This document shows, in pieces, positions 37,578 to 46,138 of a stretch of DNA of 64,000 nt. This DNA comes from Gillisia sp. Hel_I_86 (GTDB taxonomy: Bacteria; Bacteroidota; Bacteroidia; Flavobacteriales; Flavobacteriaceae): assembly GCF_007827275.1 (NCBI RefSeq), contig NZ_VISE01000001.1, positions 3,968,001-4,032,000 on the forward strand, read 5' to 3'. The notes under the pieces were generated by a model. That model worked only from the letters and a program-made list of their open reading frames with translations. It did no database searches and was not told the DNA's origin. The position numbers were made by a program, and so were the translations under genes. The stretch's first letter is position 1. Each line of letters begins with the position of its first letter.

Positions 37578-38996
37578 ATGAAATTAAAATTATCCCTAAT
37601 ACTATTTATTTCTTTATTTATTCTCTCTTGTGACAAGAAAAATAAAACTTCTGAGGTTTTTCTTAAAGGTCAAATTGCCAATCCAAGCAGTGAATATGTG
37701 ATAATTTCCAAAAACAACTTAGATATAGATACGTTGCGTTTGGATAACAACAACCAGTTTCAAGGTACTCTTAAGGGCATTAAAGCCGGCTTGTACCAAT
37801 TTAGACATCCTCCAGAGAATCAAATAATATATTTAGAGCCGGGCGATAGTACGATGGTATGGTTAAACACCTTGGCCTTCGATGAATCTTTGAATTTCAG
37901 CGGAAAAGGTTCAGAAAAAAGTAATTTCCTCACCGATCTTTATCTCCTTAACCAACAGGACAACGATCTAATTTTATCTTACTATAAGTCAGATCCATCT
38001 GAATTTGCCAAAAAAACAGATTCCATAAGGGCTAATAGAAAGCAGAAACTGATGGATCTTGTAGAAAAAAGCGATATTTCACAGGATTTTTATGCAATTG
38101 CAAATTCCAGTATCAACTATGAGTATTACGATCTTAGGGAACGCTATGCCTTTTTAATTCGAAAATACAATCCGAGTTTAATAGGTAAGATACCAGCAGA
38201 TTTTCATGAGTACAGAAATGAGGTTTCCTTTAATTATGTGGCTTTAGAGGATTCTTATGTCTATTTAAATTTTATAGATGATTTTTTAAGAACAAAAACT
38301 TTAGAAGATTGCGCTAAAACCAAACCATACGATAAAAATTGCACTAATTTAAATAGTTTCGAGAATATAAGGTACCAGATAGAATTGGTGGATTCCTTAA
38401 TTCAGAATAAGAATATAAAAAATACGTTTTTGGATAGATTGGCCTCCCAAGGAATTATTTATTCCCAAAAGGCAGAAAATGTAGATTTGATCTTGAACTT
38501 GTTGAAAAAGATGGATTATTCTGGAAATATGAAAAAAGGAATAGCCCAGATGGCCAAGATCCAATCAGATTTTCTACCTGGGAATTCACTTGGCGAGAAG
38601 ATCTATATAAATACACGCAAGGATACAGTTAAACTTAAAAGTTTTACTCGAAAGCCCATGATCACTTACCGTTGGAAAAGTTCTTCTCCATCGCATTATA
38701 AATGGCAACAGAAAATTATCAAGGACCTACAATTTAAATATCCAGAAGTGGCTTTTATTGGTATTAACCTAGATATGGACGGTTCCGATAAATGGATCGA
38801 AGTTATTAAAAACAATTCCTTCGATCCTAAATTACAATTTCAGGCCATTAAAATTCGGGTAGATGAAAATTTACTAAAGTATTACCTGAACAAATTAATT
38901 TTTATGGATTCCAAAGGCACGATTGCCCGAGGAGATCTTCAAATAAACACGCCAGATCTGGAAAATAAGATCTTGGAGTTTATAAGTCAACAGTAA
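37578..38996 (+). CDS. Thioredoxin-fold lipoprotein lacking CxxC
   Basis: 472 residues. The lipoprotein signal is LKLSLILFISLFILSC, with lipidation Cys at about 18. A DUF4369-like beta domain follows (VFLKGQIANPSSEYVIISKN, LEPGDSTMVW) and then a long helical middle. The C-terminal TlpA/thioredoxin-like domain (VAFIGINLDMDGSDKWIEVI, LIFMDSKGTIARGDL) is where a CxxC would normally lie, after a WKSSSPSHYKW stretch, but the cysteines are absent. It therefore looks redox-inactive. Probably periplasm-facing. Expressed alone, divergent from the ABC-F gene. Confidence 0.7.
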   Translation: MKLKLSLILFISLFILSCDKKNKTSEVFLKGQIANPSSEYVIISKNNLDIDTLRLDNNNQFQGTLKGIKAGLYQFRHPPENQIIYLEPGDSTMVWLNTLAFDESLNFSGKGSEKSNFLTDLYLLNQQDNDLILSYYKSDPSEFAKKTDSIRANRKQKLMDLVEKSDISQDFYAIANSSINYEYYDLRERYAFLIRKYNPSLIGKIPADFHEYRNEVSFNYVALEDSYVYLNFIDDFLRTKTLEDCAKTKPYDKNCTNLNSFENIRYQIELVDSLIQNKNIKNTFLDRLASQGIIYSQKAENVDLILNLLKKMDYSGNMKKGIAQMAKIQSDFLPGNSLGEKIYINTRKDTVKLKSFTRKPMITYRWKSSSPSHYKWQQKIIKDLQFKYPEVAFIGINLDMDGSDKWIEVIKNNSFDPKLQFQAIKIRVDENLLKYYLNKLIFMDSKGTIARGDLQINTPDLENKILEFISQQ

Positions 38997-39030
38997 CTCC
39001 GTTTACTTTACTTCAATAAAAATCATTAAA

Positions 39031-39062
39031 AAAGCCTGAACATTAAATTGTTCAGGCTTTTC
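39031..39062. terminator. Bidirectional terminator
   Basis: AAAGCCTGAACA (39031-39042) pairs with TGTTCAGGCTTT (39049-39060) with flanking A- and T-runs. It separates the convergent lipoprotein and transaldolase-like genes. Confidence 0.85.
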
Positions 39063-39084
39063 TTAAATCATAATATGCTTAAAC

Positions 39085-39738
39085 CTAATTCCCTTTGTTA
39101 TAATCTTCAAGGAATTTAGCCAAACCAATATCTGTAAGTGGGTGTTTTAACAGCCCTTCGATAGACGACAATGGCCCCGTCATGACGTCTGCTCCTAATT
39201 TCGCGCAATCTATCACATGCATGGTATGTCTTACAGAAGCTGCCAAGATTTGAGTTTCAAATTCGTAATTATCGTAGATCAATCTAATTTCCGCAATTAG
39301 GTTTAAACCATCAGTAGAAATATCATCCAGCCTCCCTATAAATGGAGAAACATAGGTTGCTCCCGCTTTAGCAGCTAATAAGGCCTGCCCTGCAGAAAAC
39401 ACCAAGGTGCAATTGGTTTTAATTCCTTTATCGCTAAAATATTTAATGGCCTTTATACCATCTTTAATCATAGGAACTTTCACTATAATTTGCTCGTGCA
39501 ACTCGGCTAACTCCTCACCTTCCTTGATGATCCCATCATAATCTGTTGCAATAACCTCTGCGCTCACATCGCCATCTACAATATCACATATCTTTCTATA
39601 GTGTTTAAATATATTGTCCTTTCCGGTGATCCCTTCCTTGGCCATGAGCGACGGGTTTGTGGTAACCCCATCTAAAACCCCTAGATCTTGGGCTTCTCTA
39701 ATCTGGTCAAGGTTTGCAGTATCAATAAAAAATTTCAT
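39085..39738 (-). CDS. fsa: Transaldolase / fructose-6-phosphate aldolase (short form)
   Basis: 217 residues, the length of the FSA/TalC subfamily. [19 protein letters not shown] and [13 protein letters not shown] are diagnostic. The Schiff-base lysine is K87 in [21 protein letters not shown] and [10 protein letters not shown] complete the phosphate-binding barrel. Many bacterial members annotated as FSA are true transaldolases, and the sequence alone does not settle it. Cytosolic; pentose-phosphate or sugar metabolism. Confidence 0.92.
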   Translation of the reverse strand: MKFFIDTANLDQIREAQDLGVLDGVTTNPSLMAKEGITGKDNIFKHYRKICDIVDGDVSAEVIATDYDGIIKEGEELAELHEQIIVKVPMIKDGIKAIKYFSDKGIKTNCTLVFSAGQALLAAKAGATYVSPFIGRLDDISTDGLNLIAEIRLIYDNYEFETQILAASVRHTMHVIDCAKLGADVMTGPLSSIEGLLKHPLTDIGLAKFLEDYNKGN

Positions 39739-39784
39739 AGTGTTGTGTTTAAATAAATTATGGTTATGTTTACTCGTTGCAAAA

Positions 39785-40603
39785 TTACAATTTATAATGC
39801 TTTAGCAAGATTTTCTCATATAATTTGTCCGGAAGAATCCGCTTTAGGGCAATGGAGAATTTTTGTAAAGGTTCCCCAACTTTATAATGTCCCCTTGGCT
39901 TTGGGGTATTAATGATTTTATAGATCATCTTGGCCATAAGCTCTGGATCTTTACCTTCATCCACATGCTTGTTCATTATATCAAGCGTATTCTTATAGGC
40001 TTTTTTATATGGCGAAGCCTCTAAAACCGGAGCGTGGTACCTTCCAGCAGCAATATTCGTAGCAAAATCCCCTGGAGCCACATTGGTCATTTGAACATTA
40101 AAACCCTTTAATTCCATCCTAAAAGCTTCGGTGGTCAACTCTAAGGCTCCTTTGGTAGCTGAATATATTCCGCGATAAGGCAATCCCATATATCCGGCAA
40201 TAGAGGTGATATTAATCACAAGTCCTCCACCCTGCTCTCTCATATGAGGCAGTACGGCCTTGGTAACGTTCAGCGGGCCAAAATAATTGGTATCAAATGC
40301 CTTTTTGATCTCTTCTTCCGGGGTTTCTTCAATAGGACCGGTTATCCCGATCCCCGCATTATTGATCAGCACATCTATTTTACCTTCTTTAGCGATCAAT
40401 TCTGAAATAGCCGAAATGATAGTTTCATTCTTGGTAACATCGAGTGTTATAAGGGGAAAAGAAGTCGTGTGATCGGGGTTTGGGTTTCTGCTGGTTCCGT
40501 AAACCTTAAAATTTTTGGACATCAAGAATTCTCCTATGGATTTTCCAATTCCGGAAGAGCCTCCTGTAATAAGTACAACGTGTGGGGAAGTATCTGTTTT
40601 CAT
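39785..40603 (-). CDS. Short-chain dehydrogenase/reductase
   Basis: 272 residues from the ATG at 40603. The NAD(P) motif [16 protein letters not shown] and the catalytic YSATK are all present, so it is a classical SDR. A longer in-frame start (40666) is rejected because it would overlap the 3' end of the SRP RNA gene on the same strand. The C-terminus ([20 protein letters not shown]) suggests a steroid- or lipid-type substrate, but none can be named. Confidence 0.9.
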   Translation of the reverse strand: MKTDTSPHVVLITGGSSGIGKSIGEFLMSKNFKVYGTSRNPNPDHTTSFPLITLDVTKNETIISAISELIAKEGKIDVLINNAGIGITGPIEETPEEEIKKAFDTNYFGPLNVTKAVLPHMREQGGGLVINITSIAGYMGLPYRGIYSATKGALELTTEAFRMELKGFNVQMTNVAPGDFATNIAAGRYHAPVLEASPYKKAYKNTLDIMNKHVDEGKDPELMAKMIYKIINTPKPRGHYKVGEPLQKFSIALKRILPDKLYEKILLKHYKL

Positions 40604-40648
40604 GATCACAAAGATGCGATAAAATTTAAATATCAGACACAAAAAATG

Positions 40649-40742
40649 GCAAGCGACCCACATCACACCGCTACGACCACTTACCCTTGCTGCGTTCCCG
40701 CCCTGGGGGATTCAGCAGGAGCTGGTTGTGTGGGACTTGCCG
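40649..40742 (-). ncRNA. ffs: Small SRP RNA (4.5S type)
   Basis: Read on the minus strand, the apical domain GGGCGGGAACGCAGCAAGGG is present, with the universal SRP54-binding internal loops. It lies within a long hairpin whose ends pair (CGGCAAGTCCCACA with GTGGGTCGCTTGCC). Length about 94 nt fits the short bacterial SRP RNA. It scaffolds Ffh for co-translational targeting to the membrane. A perfect promoter abuts its 5' end. Confidence 0.93.
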
Positions 40743-40745
40743 CTG

Positions 40746-40775
40746 CAAATATACAATGTTTACTACATTTTGCAA
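40746..40775 (-). promoter_or_regulatory. SRP RNA promoter
   Basis: On the minus strand, TTG (40775-40773), a 19-nt gap, TATATTTG (40753-40746). This exact Bacteroidota consensus ends only a few nt before the mature 5' end of the RNA. It serves as a local calibration for start-site spacing. Confidence 0.8.
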
Positions 40776-40829
40776 GGATTTTTTAACTTGAATTAATTAA
40801 ATTAGCCCAAAGCAAACAACAATATTTTC

Positions 40830-41885
40830 ATGAAGAAAGCTAAGCTCCTGTTACTGTTTATTTTAAATCTTTTATTTATTTCCTGCGGAAGTAATCCTGA
40901 TAAAAATAAAAGTGACTTTTCACTCAGTTTTGTGAGTTCCAAAGCCGAATTTAAGTTGGGCGAGACCGTAAAAATCAGTGTTCAGAACCCTAAAAACAAA
41001 AAAATAGATTCTACTTCCTTTTATTTTGAAAGGGAATTATTGGGAACAACAACTTCTACTTCAGAATTAGAGATCCCTTTAAATTTCGAAAAACTGGGAA
41101 ATCAGAAAATCAACGCCATTGTTTTTTCTGAAGGAGCAGCAGATAGCCTTCAAATAGATCTTAAGATCTTTAATAGCAAAGCTCCAGAAATTTACACTTA
41201 TAAAATTATAAACACCTATCCGCACGATATCGCAGCCTATACCCAAGGATTGGAATTTTTTAAAGACACTTTATACGAAAGTACCGGGCAATATGGTACC
41301 TCCTCCTTAAGAAAAACGAATTTTGAAACTGGCGAGGTTTTCGAAAAAGTAGAGTTATCCGATCAATATTTCGGAGAAGGACTTTCTATTCTTAATGGGA
41401 ATATTTATCAGCTTACCTGGAAAGAAGGAGAAGGATTCATTTATAATCTTAAAGACCTTAAAAAGACAGGTTCTTTCAATTTTAATGAAAGTAAAGAAGG
41501 CTGGGGTTTGTGCAACGATGGCAAACAATTTTACAAGAGTGATGGCACCGAAAAAATCTGGATCCTAAATGGCGAAACTTTAGCTGAAGAAACCTTTATA
41601 CAACCCACCACAAATAGATCTATTTCTACACAATTGAATGAATTGGAATGGGTAGAAGGGAAAATTTATGCAAATACCTATCAAAAAGACGGTGTTGCCA
41701 TTATTAATCCAAAAAATGGGGCTATAGAAGGGATCATTAATTTTAAGGGATTGCGGGATAAAGTAACGCAGCATCCTAAACTTGATGTTTTAAATGGAAT
41801 CGCATACAACCCAAATACCCAGAAATTGTATGTGACCGGAAAAAACTGGGATAAATTATTTGAAGTTGAAATAGTTGAAAAATGA
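40830..41885 (+). CDS. Glutaminyl-peptide cyclotransferase (glutamine cyclotransferase family), lipoprotein
   Basis: 351 residues. The lipoprotein signal is KKAKLLLLFILNLLFISC. An Ig-like stretch (FKLGETVKISVQNPKNKKI) comes next, then the beta-propeller cyclase core with YPHDIAAYTQGLEF, YGTSSLRK, YFGEGLSILNGNIYQLTWKEG and GIAYNPNTQKLYVTGKNWDKL. It converts N-terminal Gln to pyroglutamate on exported proteins. Its stop overlaps the start of the thioesterase gene (ATGA), so they are co-translated. Confidence 0.88.
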   Translation: MKKAKLLLLFILNLLFISCGSNPDKNKSDFSLSFVSSKAEFKLGETVKISVQNPKNKKIDSTSFYFERELLGTTTSTSELEIPLNFEKLGNQKINAIVFSEGAADSLQIDLKIFNSKAPEIYTYKIINTYPHDIAAYTQGLEFFKDTLYESTGQYGTSSLRKTNFETGEVFEKVELSDQYFGEGLSILNGNIYQLTWKEGEGFIYNLKDLKKTGSFNFNESKEGWGLCNDGKQFYKSDGTEKIWILNGETLAEETFIQPTTNRSISTQLNELEWVEGKIYANTYQKDGVAIINPKNGAIEGIINFKGLRDKVTQHPKLDVLNGIAYNPNTQKLYVTGKNWDKLFEVEIVEK

Positions 41886-42286
41886 GTGGCACTCCCGAAA
41901 TTTACGAAAAAACCATTACCGTAAAACCGTCAGATCTAGATGAGCTGAAGCATGTGAACAATGTTCAATATGTGCAATGGATCCAGGATATCGCAAAAGA
42001 GCATTGGGAAAACCGGGCTTCAGAAGAAATATTGAGCACCTATTTCTGGGTTGTGATTCGTCACGAGATAGATTATAAACAACAAGCATTCTTGCATGAT
42101 GAACTATTAATCCAAACATTCGTTGGCGAACACACCCATGTCACTTCTCAAAGATTGGTGAACATAAAAAACAGGAAAACCGGGAAAGTACTTGTTCAAG
42201 CAAAGTCCACATGGTGCTTAATGGATTATAAAACAAAAAAACCCGTAAAGATCTCTGCAGAGATGTTTCGGGTTTTTTATAGTTAA
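41882..42286 (+). CDS. Hotdog-fold acyl-CoA thioesterase
   Basis: 134 residues of the 4-hydroxybenzoyl-CoA thioesterase/YbgC group. VKPSDLDELKHVNNVQYVQWIQDIAKEHW carries the active-site Asp/Asn region, and STWCLMDYKTKKPVKI lies near the end. It hydrolyses an acyl-CoA of unknown chain. Cytosolic; coupled to the cyclase gene. A terminator hairpin overlaps its last codons. Confidence 0.85.
   Translation: MSGTPEIYEKTITVKPSDLDELKHVNNVQYVQWIQDIAKEHWENRASEEILSTYFWVVIRHEIDYKQQAFLHDELLIQTFVGEHTHVTSQRLVNIKNRKTGKVLVQAKSTWCLMDYKTKKPVKISAEMFRVFYS
42235..42278 (+). terminator. Terminator overlapping the thioesterase 3' end
   Basis: AAAAAACCCG (42235-42244) pairs with CGGGTTTTTT (42269-42278), with an inner palindrome ATCTCTGCAGAGAT (42251-42264). 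The stop codon at 42284-42286 lies just after the hairpin, so the terminator is embedded in the coding sequence. Confidence 0.6.
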
Positions 42287-42289
42287 TTA

Positions 42290-42315
42290 CTTCTCGACTT
42301 CGCTCGAAGTGACAA
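42290..42315. repeat. Interspersed repeat (CTCGACTTCGCTCGAA)
   Basis: CTTCTCGACTTCGCTCGAAG plus TGACAA, the same core as at 5585-5600. It fills the gap between convergent thioesterase and hemL. Confidence 0.5.
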
Positions 42316-42324
42316 TCTATCTTC

Positions 42325-43611
42325 TTATAAACTTTTAGCAACCTTATCTACCGCCGCTATTGTTTTATCTAGATCTTCGTAAGACAAGGCTTCGGTTATA
42401 AACCAAGTTTCAAATGCACTCGGTGCAATATAAATTCCCTCAGCTAAAAGTCCGTGAAAGAATTCCTTAAAAGTGTGATTATTGGCATGTGCTGCCGATG
42501 CAAAATCCTTTACAGGGGTATCCGAAAAATGAATTGAAATCATTGATCCTATCCTATTTATAGTATGCGGAATATTGTTGGATTTCAAAACATTATTGAA
42601 GCCTTCATGCAAATATGCTGTTTTCTCATCGATGCTTTTAAAGATCTCTCTCTTGCTATCCAGTTCTTCAAGCATCGCCAGACCAGCTGCCATCGCCAAC
42701 GGATTCCCACTTAAAGTTCCCGCTTGGTAGACAGGTCCAATTGGTGCTAAATGATCCATAATCTCTGCCCTGGCTGCAAAAGCACCAACTGGTAAACCAC
42801 CACCAATAACTTTTCCAAAAGTCACAATATCTGCACGTACACCCAGTCTTTCCTGAACCCCACCTGGCGCCAATCTAAACCCCGTCATCACCTCATCAAA
42901 AATAAGGAGGATATCATTCTCATCACAGAGTCGGCGCAAGCCTTCCAAAAACCCATTTCTTGGTGGGATGCAGCCCATATTTCCAGCGACAGGCTCTAAT
43001 ATTATACATGCAATTTCATCTTTATTGGCATCAACAAGTTTTCTAACATCATCCAAATCATTATAAGTTGCGAGAAGTGTATCTTTTGCAGTGCCTTCGG
43101 TTACACCTGGGCTATTTGGGGTTCCAAAAGTCACGGCTCCACTCCCCGCTTGAATCAAAAATGAATCACTATGGCCATGGTAACAACCGGCAAATTTTAT
43201 GATCTTTTCGTTTCCCGTAAAACCACGCGCTAACCGCACTGCGCTCATACAAGCTTCTGTTCCGGAATTCACAAAGCGTATCTTATCGATATTGGGAACC
43301 ATTTTTACTGCCAATTCTGCAATCTTGGTTTCAATCTCGGTGGGAGTTCCAAAGGAAGTTCCTTTTTTCGCCTTTTCAACAACCGCATCTACCACAGGTT
43401 TAAAAGCATGTCCAAGGATCATTGGTCCCCAAGAGTTGATGTAATCTATAAACTTGTTCCCATCTTCATCGTATAAATACGCCCCTTCCGCTTTTTCAAT
43501 AAAAACTGGAGTTCCCCCCACTGCATTAAATGCGCGAACTGGAGAATTTACTCCTCCAGGTATTACTTTTTGTGCAGCCTCAAACAACGCACTACTTCTT
43601 TTATAATTCAT
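42325..43611 (-). CDS. hemL: Glutamate-1-semialdehyde 2,1-aminomutase
   Basis: 428 residues from the ATG at 43611 ([19 protein letters not shown]); a longer in-frame start overlaps the upstream gene and is rejected. It is a fold-type I PLP enzyme. [39 protein letters not shown] and the PLP-lysine segment [13 protein letters not shown] are all present. It makes 5-aminolevulinate from glutamate-1-semialdehyde in the C5 haem pathway. The glucosaminidase stop lies 7 nt before it, so it may be read from the same transcript. Confidence 0.96.
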   Translation of the reverse strand: MNYKRSSALFEAAQKVIPGGVNSPVRAFNAVGGTPVFIEKAEGAYLYDEDGNKFIDYINSWGPMILGHAFKPVVDAVVEKAKKGTSFGTPTEIETKIAELAVKMVPNIDKIRFVNSGTEACMSAVRLARGFTGNEKIIKFAGCYHGHSDSFLIQAGSGAVTFGTPNSPGVTEGTAKDTLLATYNDLDDVRKLVDANKDEIACIILEPVAGNMGCIPPRNGFLEGLRRLCDENDILLIFDEVMTGFRLAPGGVQERLGVRADIVTFGKVIGGGLPVGAFAARAEIMDHLAPIGPVYQAGTLSGNPLAMAAGLAMLEELDSKREIFKSIDEKTAYLHEGFNNVLKSNNIPHTINRIGSMISIHFSDTPVKDFASAAHANNHTFKEFFHGLLAEGIYIAPSAFETWFITEALSYEDLDKTIAAVDKVAKSL

Positions 43612-43618
43612 TTTTTTT

Positions 43619-44410
43619 TTAATTTGACGTAGATTCCACAATAAGTTCTTGCCCAATAGCAATATTGGTATTAGGCAAATTATTGATTTTTTGCAGTGTT
43701 TCTACACTTGTATTATTTCGTTTTGCTATAGAATATAAGGTATCCCCTTTTTGAACTATATAGCTGTTTGATCCATTTGTTTGCGCAACTACCTTTTTTC
43801 TGTCGCTTTTATATGTTTTCCCTAAAACTTCGCTATCAAACCTATCCAAATTGTAACGCTCTACTAAGTCTATAAGTTTTCTAGGGTACATTCTGTCTGT
43901 GGCATAACCCGCAGCTCGAAGGCCTTTTGCCCAAGCTTCGTAATCATCGGGATCCAATTTAAAAAGATCTGCATAACGCCGACGCTGACTTAAGAATAAG
44001 GAGTGATCCCTGTAAGAATATTTAGGATCGTTATATTTTCTAAAACATTCCTTAGATCTATCATCATCATGGTACACTTTATCACCTTCCCAGTCATGAC
44101 ATTTTATTCCAAAATGGTTATTAGCCCTTCTTGTGAGCTCGCCTTTTCCCGCTCCAGATTCCAGAATTCCCTGTGCCAGTGTAATGCTAGCCGGGATTTT
44201 ATAAAGTCTCATTTCCTCTTGCGCTATCACTGCGAATTTAGCAACATAATTTTCTACAACATTGGCATAAGATCCTCTGGGAGCACTCTCTGTTCTAGTA
44301 GCGCTCTGATTGTCCCTTTTTGAAGCCACCTTCTTTTTACTTCCACAAGAAGCCAGAAACAGCAAAAGAAAGAGCCCTATAAAAAGTTTATGAAGTTTTA
44401 TCTTATACAT
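43619..44410 (-). CDS. Glucosaminidase-domain lipoprotein with LysM
   Basis: 263 residues. The lipoprotein signal is [15 protein letters not shown] glucosaminidase (GH73-like) domain follows: [35 protein letters not shown], and [20 protein letters not shown]-terminal Lys[30 protein letters not shown], binds peptidoglycan. It should cleave the glycan backbone between GlcNAc and MurNAc at the periplasmic face. The Glu of ILESGAG is the likely catalytic acid. It overlaps the upstream PLP gene by 8 nt. Confidence 0.92.
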   Translation of the reverse strand: MYKIKLHKLFIGLFLLLFLASCGSKKKVASKRDNQSATRTESAPRGSYANVVENYVAKFAVIAQEEMRLYKIPASITLAQGILESGAGKGELTRRANNHFGIKCHDWEGDKVYHDDDRSKECFRKYNDPKYSYRDHSLFLSQRRRYADLFKLDPDDYEAWAKGLRAAGYATDRMYPRKLIDLVERYNLDRFDSEVLGKTYKSDRKKVVAQTNGSNSYIVQKGDTLYSIAKRNNTSVETLQKINNLPNTNIAIGQELIVESTSN

Positions 44411-45356
44411 CTATGAGCAGAAGGTTTTTTTTAGTCAATAATTCGTTCATTCCGGCGATACCTTGAAGTCCGCCCGTATGAATGGCTAAAATACGGGAAT
44501 TTTGAGGGAATTTGGAATTTTCTATCATGTCAATAATCCCATATAGCATCTTACCTGTATAAACGGGATCGAGCGCGATCTCGTATTTTTTCCTGAACAG
44601 ATTTATAAAATAAATCAATTCTGAATTTACTTTTGCATAGCCTCCAAAATGATAGTCGGTTATTAATCTCCAATTATTCTTTGTTGTATATTTTTTTATT
44701 TCAGTAGAAAGCCAATCCCCTTTAAGGGCAGGAAATCCTAATATATATTGATCAGGCTTAGAGGCATTTATAATGCCCGCAATCGTGCCACCAGTACCAA
44801 CGGAACTACAGATGTAATTGAAATCTTTGTCTTCTTCTGTCAGTATTTCTTCGCAACCTTTTATTGCCAAGGGGTTTGTACCTCCTTCCGGAAGAAAGTA
44901 GAAATCCCCAAATTGATTCTTCAAATTCTTTATAAAATCTGGCTCCTCTTTTCTTTTATAACGATCCCTGGAAATAAAATGGAATTGCATGCCATGAGCT
45001 GCGGCATATTTTAAAGTTTCATTGGTAGCCAATGTTTTCTCTAAATCATTCCCCAGCTCATCTCCTCGTATGATTCCAATTGTTTTTAAGCCATATTTCT
45101 TACCTGCGGCGGCGGTTGCTGCAATATGATTGGAGTAAGCTCCACCAAAAGTTAAAAGTGTTGTTGAATTAATTTCCAGAGCTTTGGAAATATTATATTT
45201 CAATTTTCTGAATTTATTCCCTGATACAAAAAGATCTATAAGATCTTCCCTTTTTAAATATAAAGAAATGTTGGAAGGTTCAAAATGAGCAACCATTTGG
45301 TTTGCTGAAGAAGTAAAATTAAAATCGGCTTCCTGCATCATGCTGTAAAGATTCAA
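44403..45356 (-). CDS. ACC deaminase / D-cysteine desulfhydrase family PLP enzyme
   Basis: 317 residues of the tryptophan-synthase-beta fold. LYLKREDLIDLFVSGNKFRKLKYN gives the PLP lysine (about K48). LLTFGGAYSNHIAATAAAG and SSVGTGGTIAGI form the substrate and phosphate loops. Most bacterial members act as D-cysteine desulfhydrase rather than on ACC; I cannot separate them by eye. A start at the internal ATG pair (residues 6-7) is also possible. First gene of a three-gene minus-strand cluster with the glucosaminidase and hemL. Confidence 0.85.
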   Translation of the reverse strand: MNLYSMMQEADFNFTSSANQMVAHFEPSNISLYLKREDLIDLFVSGNKFRKLKYNISKALEINSTTLLTFGGAYSNHIAATAAAGKKYGLKTIGIIRGDELGNDLEKTLATNETLKYAAAHGMQFHFISRDRYKRKEEPDFIKNLKNQFGDFYFLPEGGTNPLAIKGCEEILTEEDKDFNYICSSVGTGGTIAGIINASKPDQYILGFPALKGDWLSTEIKKYTTKNNWRLITDYHFGGYAKVNSELIYFINLFRKKYEIALDPVYTGKMLYGIIDMIENSKFPQNSRILAIHTGGLQGIAGMNELLTKKNLLLIDV

Positions 45357-45404
45357 AAAAAGCTTTCAGAAAGCATAAAAAACAGCTACCAATTTTTGAA
45401 GAGA

Positions 45405-45731
45405 TTATAGGTATTTCAAAAAACTCCAGAATCCTCTAGATCTTATATAATTCATGTTCAACTCATTTATATAAGCTTCCTTTTCAAAAGATATATTTCG
45501 GTAGGCCAAAAACCTATTTTTATACTGTAGCAATCTAATCACAAATTCAATCCCGTACCATAAATAGAAAAATACAAGTATCATCTCTGCTTGCTGCTTT
45601 AGATGAATCTTTTCATGATTCAGAAAAACTGGATTATTTTTAAAACTCTTATTTTTCAATATAACAAATGGCCATAGGCTAACCCCATTAAAACCTTTAG
45701 CAAGTAGAAATTTGTTTACCAGAACAATCAT
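45405..45731 (-). CDS. Small HExxH-like membrane-associated protein
   Basis: 108 residues. NHEKIHLKQQAEMILVFFYLWYGIEF resembles a minimal metallopeptidase zinc helix (HEKIH), followed by a hydrophobic stretch. SFEKEAYINE could supply the third ligand Glu. I know similar short proteins in Flavobacteriia only as hypothetical. Proteolytic activity is unproven. Confidence 0.55.
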   Translation of the reverse strand: MIVLVNKFLLAKGFNGVSLWPFVILKNKSFKNNPVFLNHEKIHLKQQAEMILVFFYLWYGIEFVIRLLQYKNRFLAYRNISFEKEAYINELNMNYIRSRGFWSFLKYL

Positions 45732-45763
45732 TGGCGAAAGTTAAGAATTTGTATTTTTGTGAT

Positions 45764-45931
45764 ATGAATAATTTTTCAAAAAAGATCCCTTTAGAAAAAG
45801 GTGATTTTTACCTAACTCCAGAAGGATATAAATGTTTTACAGAGCAATATCATCTAAAAAGGGGATATTGCTGCGAGAGTAATTGCAGGCATTGTCCTTA
45901 TGGATATAATATGAAAACGAATTCTTTGTAA
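45764..45931 (+). CDS. DUF5522 small cysteine-rich protein
   Basis: 55 residues. FYLTPEGYKCFTEQYHLKRG, then YCCESNCRHCPYG is the DUF5522 signature, four closely spaced Cys that could bind a metal. I chose the ATG at 45764 over 45731, because the latter would extend into the promoter region shared with the divergent gene. Function unknown. Confidence 0.75.
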   Translation: MNNFSKKIPLEKGDFYLTPEGYKCFTEQYHLKRGYCCESNCRHCPYGYNMKTNSL

Positions 45932-45984
45932 TTTTTGTAAAAAATAATTTTGTTTGTCCGCAAAGGCCCTATATTGAAAAAGAA

Positions 45985-46066
45985 CGTCATTCTGAACTTG
46001 TTTTAGAATCTCATTACCATGTAAATCAATGTAAAATTGAGACCCTGAAATAAATTCAGGGTGACG
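45985..46066. repeat. Interspersed inverted repeat (GAACTTGTTTCAG family)
   Basis: CGTCATTCTGAACTTGTTTT and CCTGAAATAAATTCAGGGTG are the inverted arms, about 30 nt apart, with GTCA/TGAC outer ends. Same family as 6521-6603 and 58717-58792. Confidence 0.65.
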
Positions 46067-46138
46067 AAAGAACAATTAAGATGAATAGCGGATAAATATA
46101 AAGAATTCAATATTAAATCAATATAAAATAGCCCATTC

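Noticed and set aside
40603-40666. Longer N-terminus for the SDR gene
   Set aside because: The extra codons overlap the 3' end of the SRP RNA gene, and the NAD-binding motif is correctly placed from the ATG at 40603.
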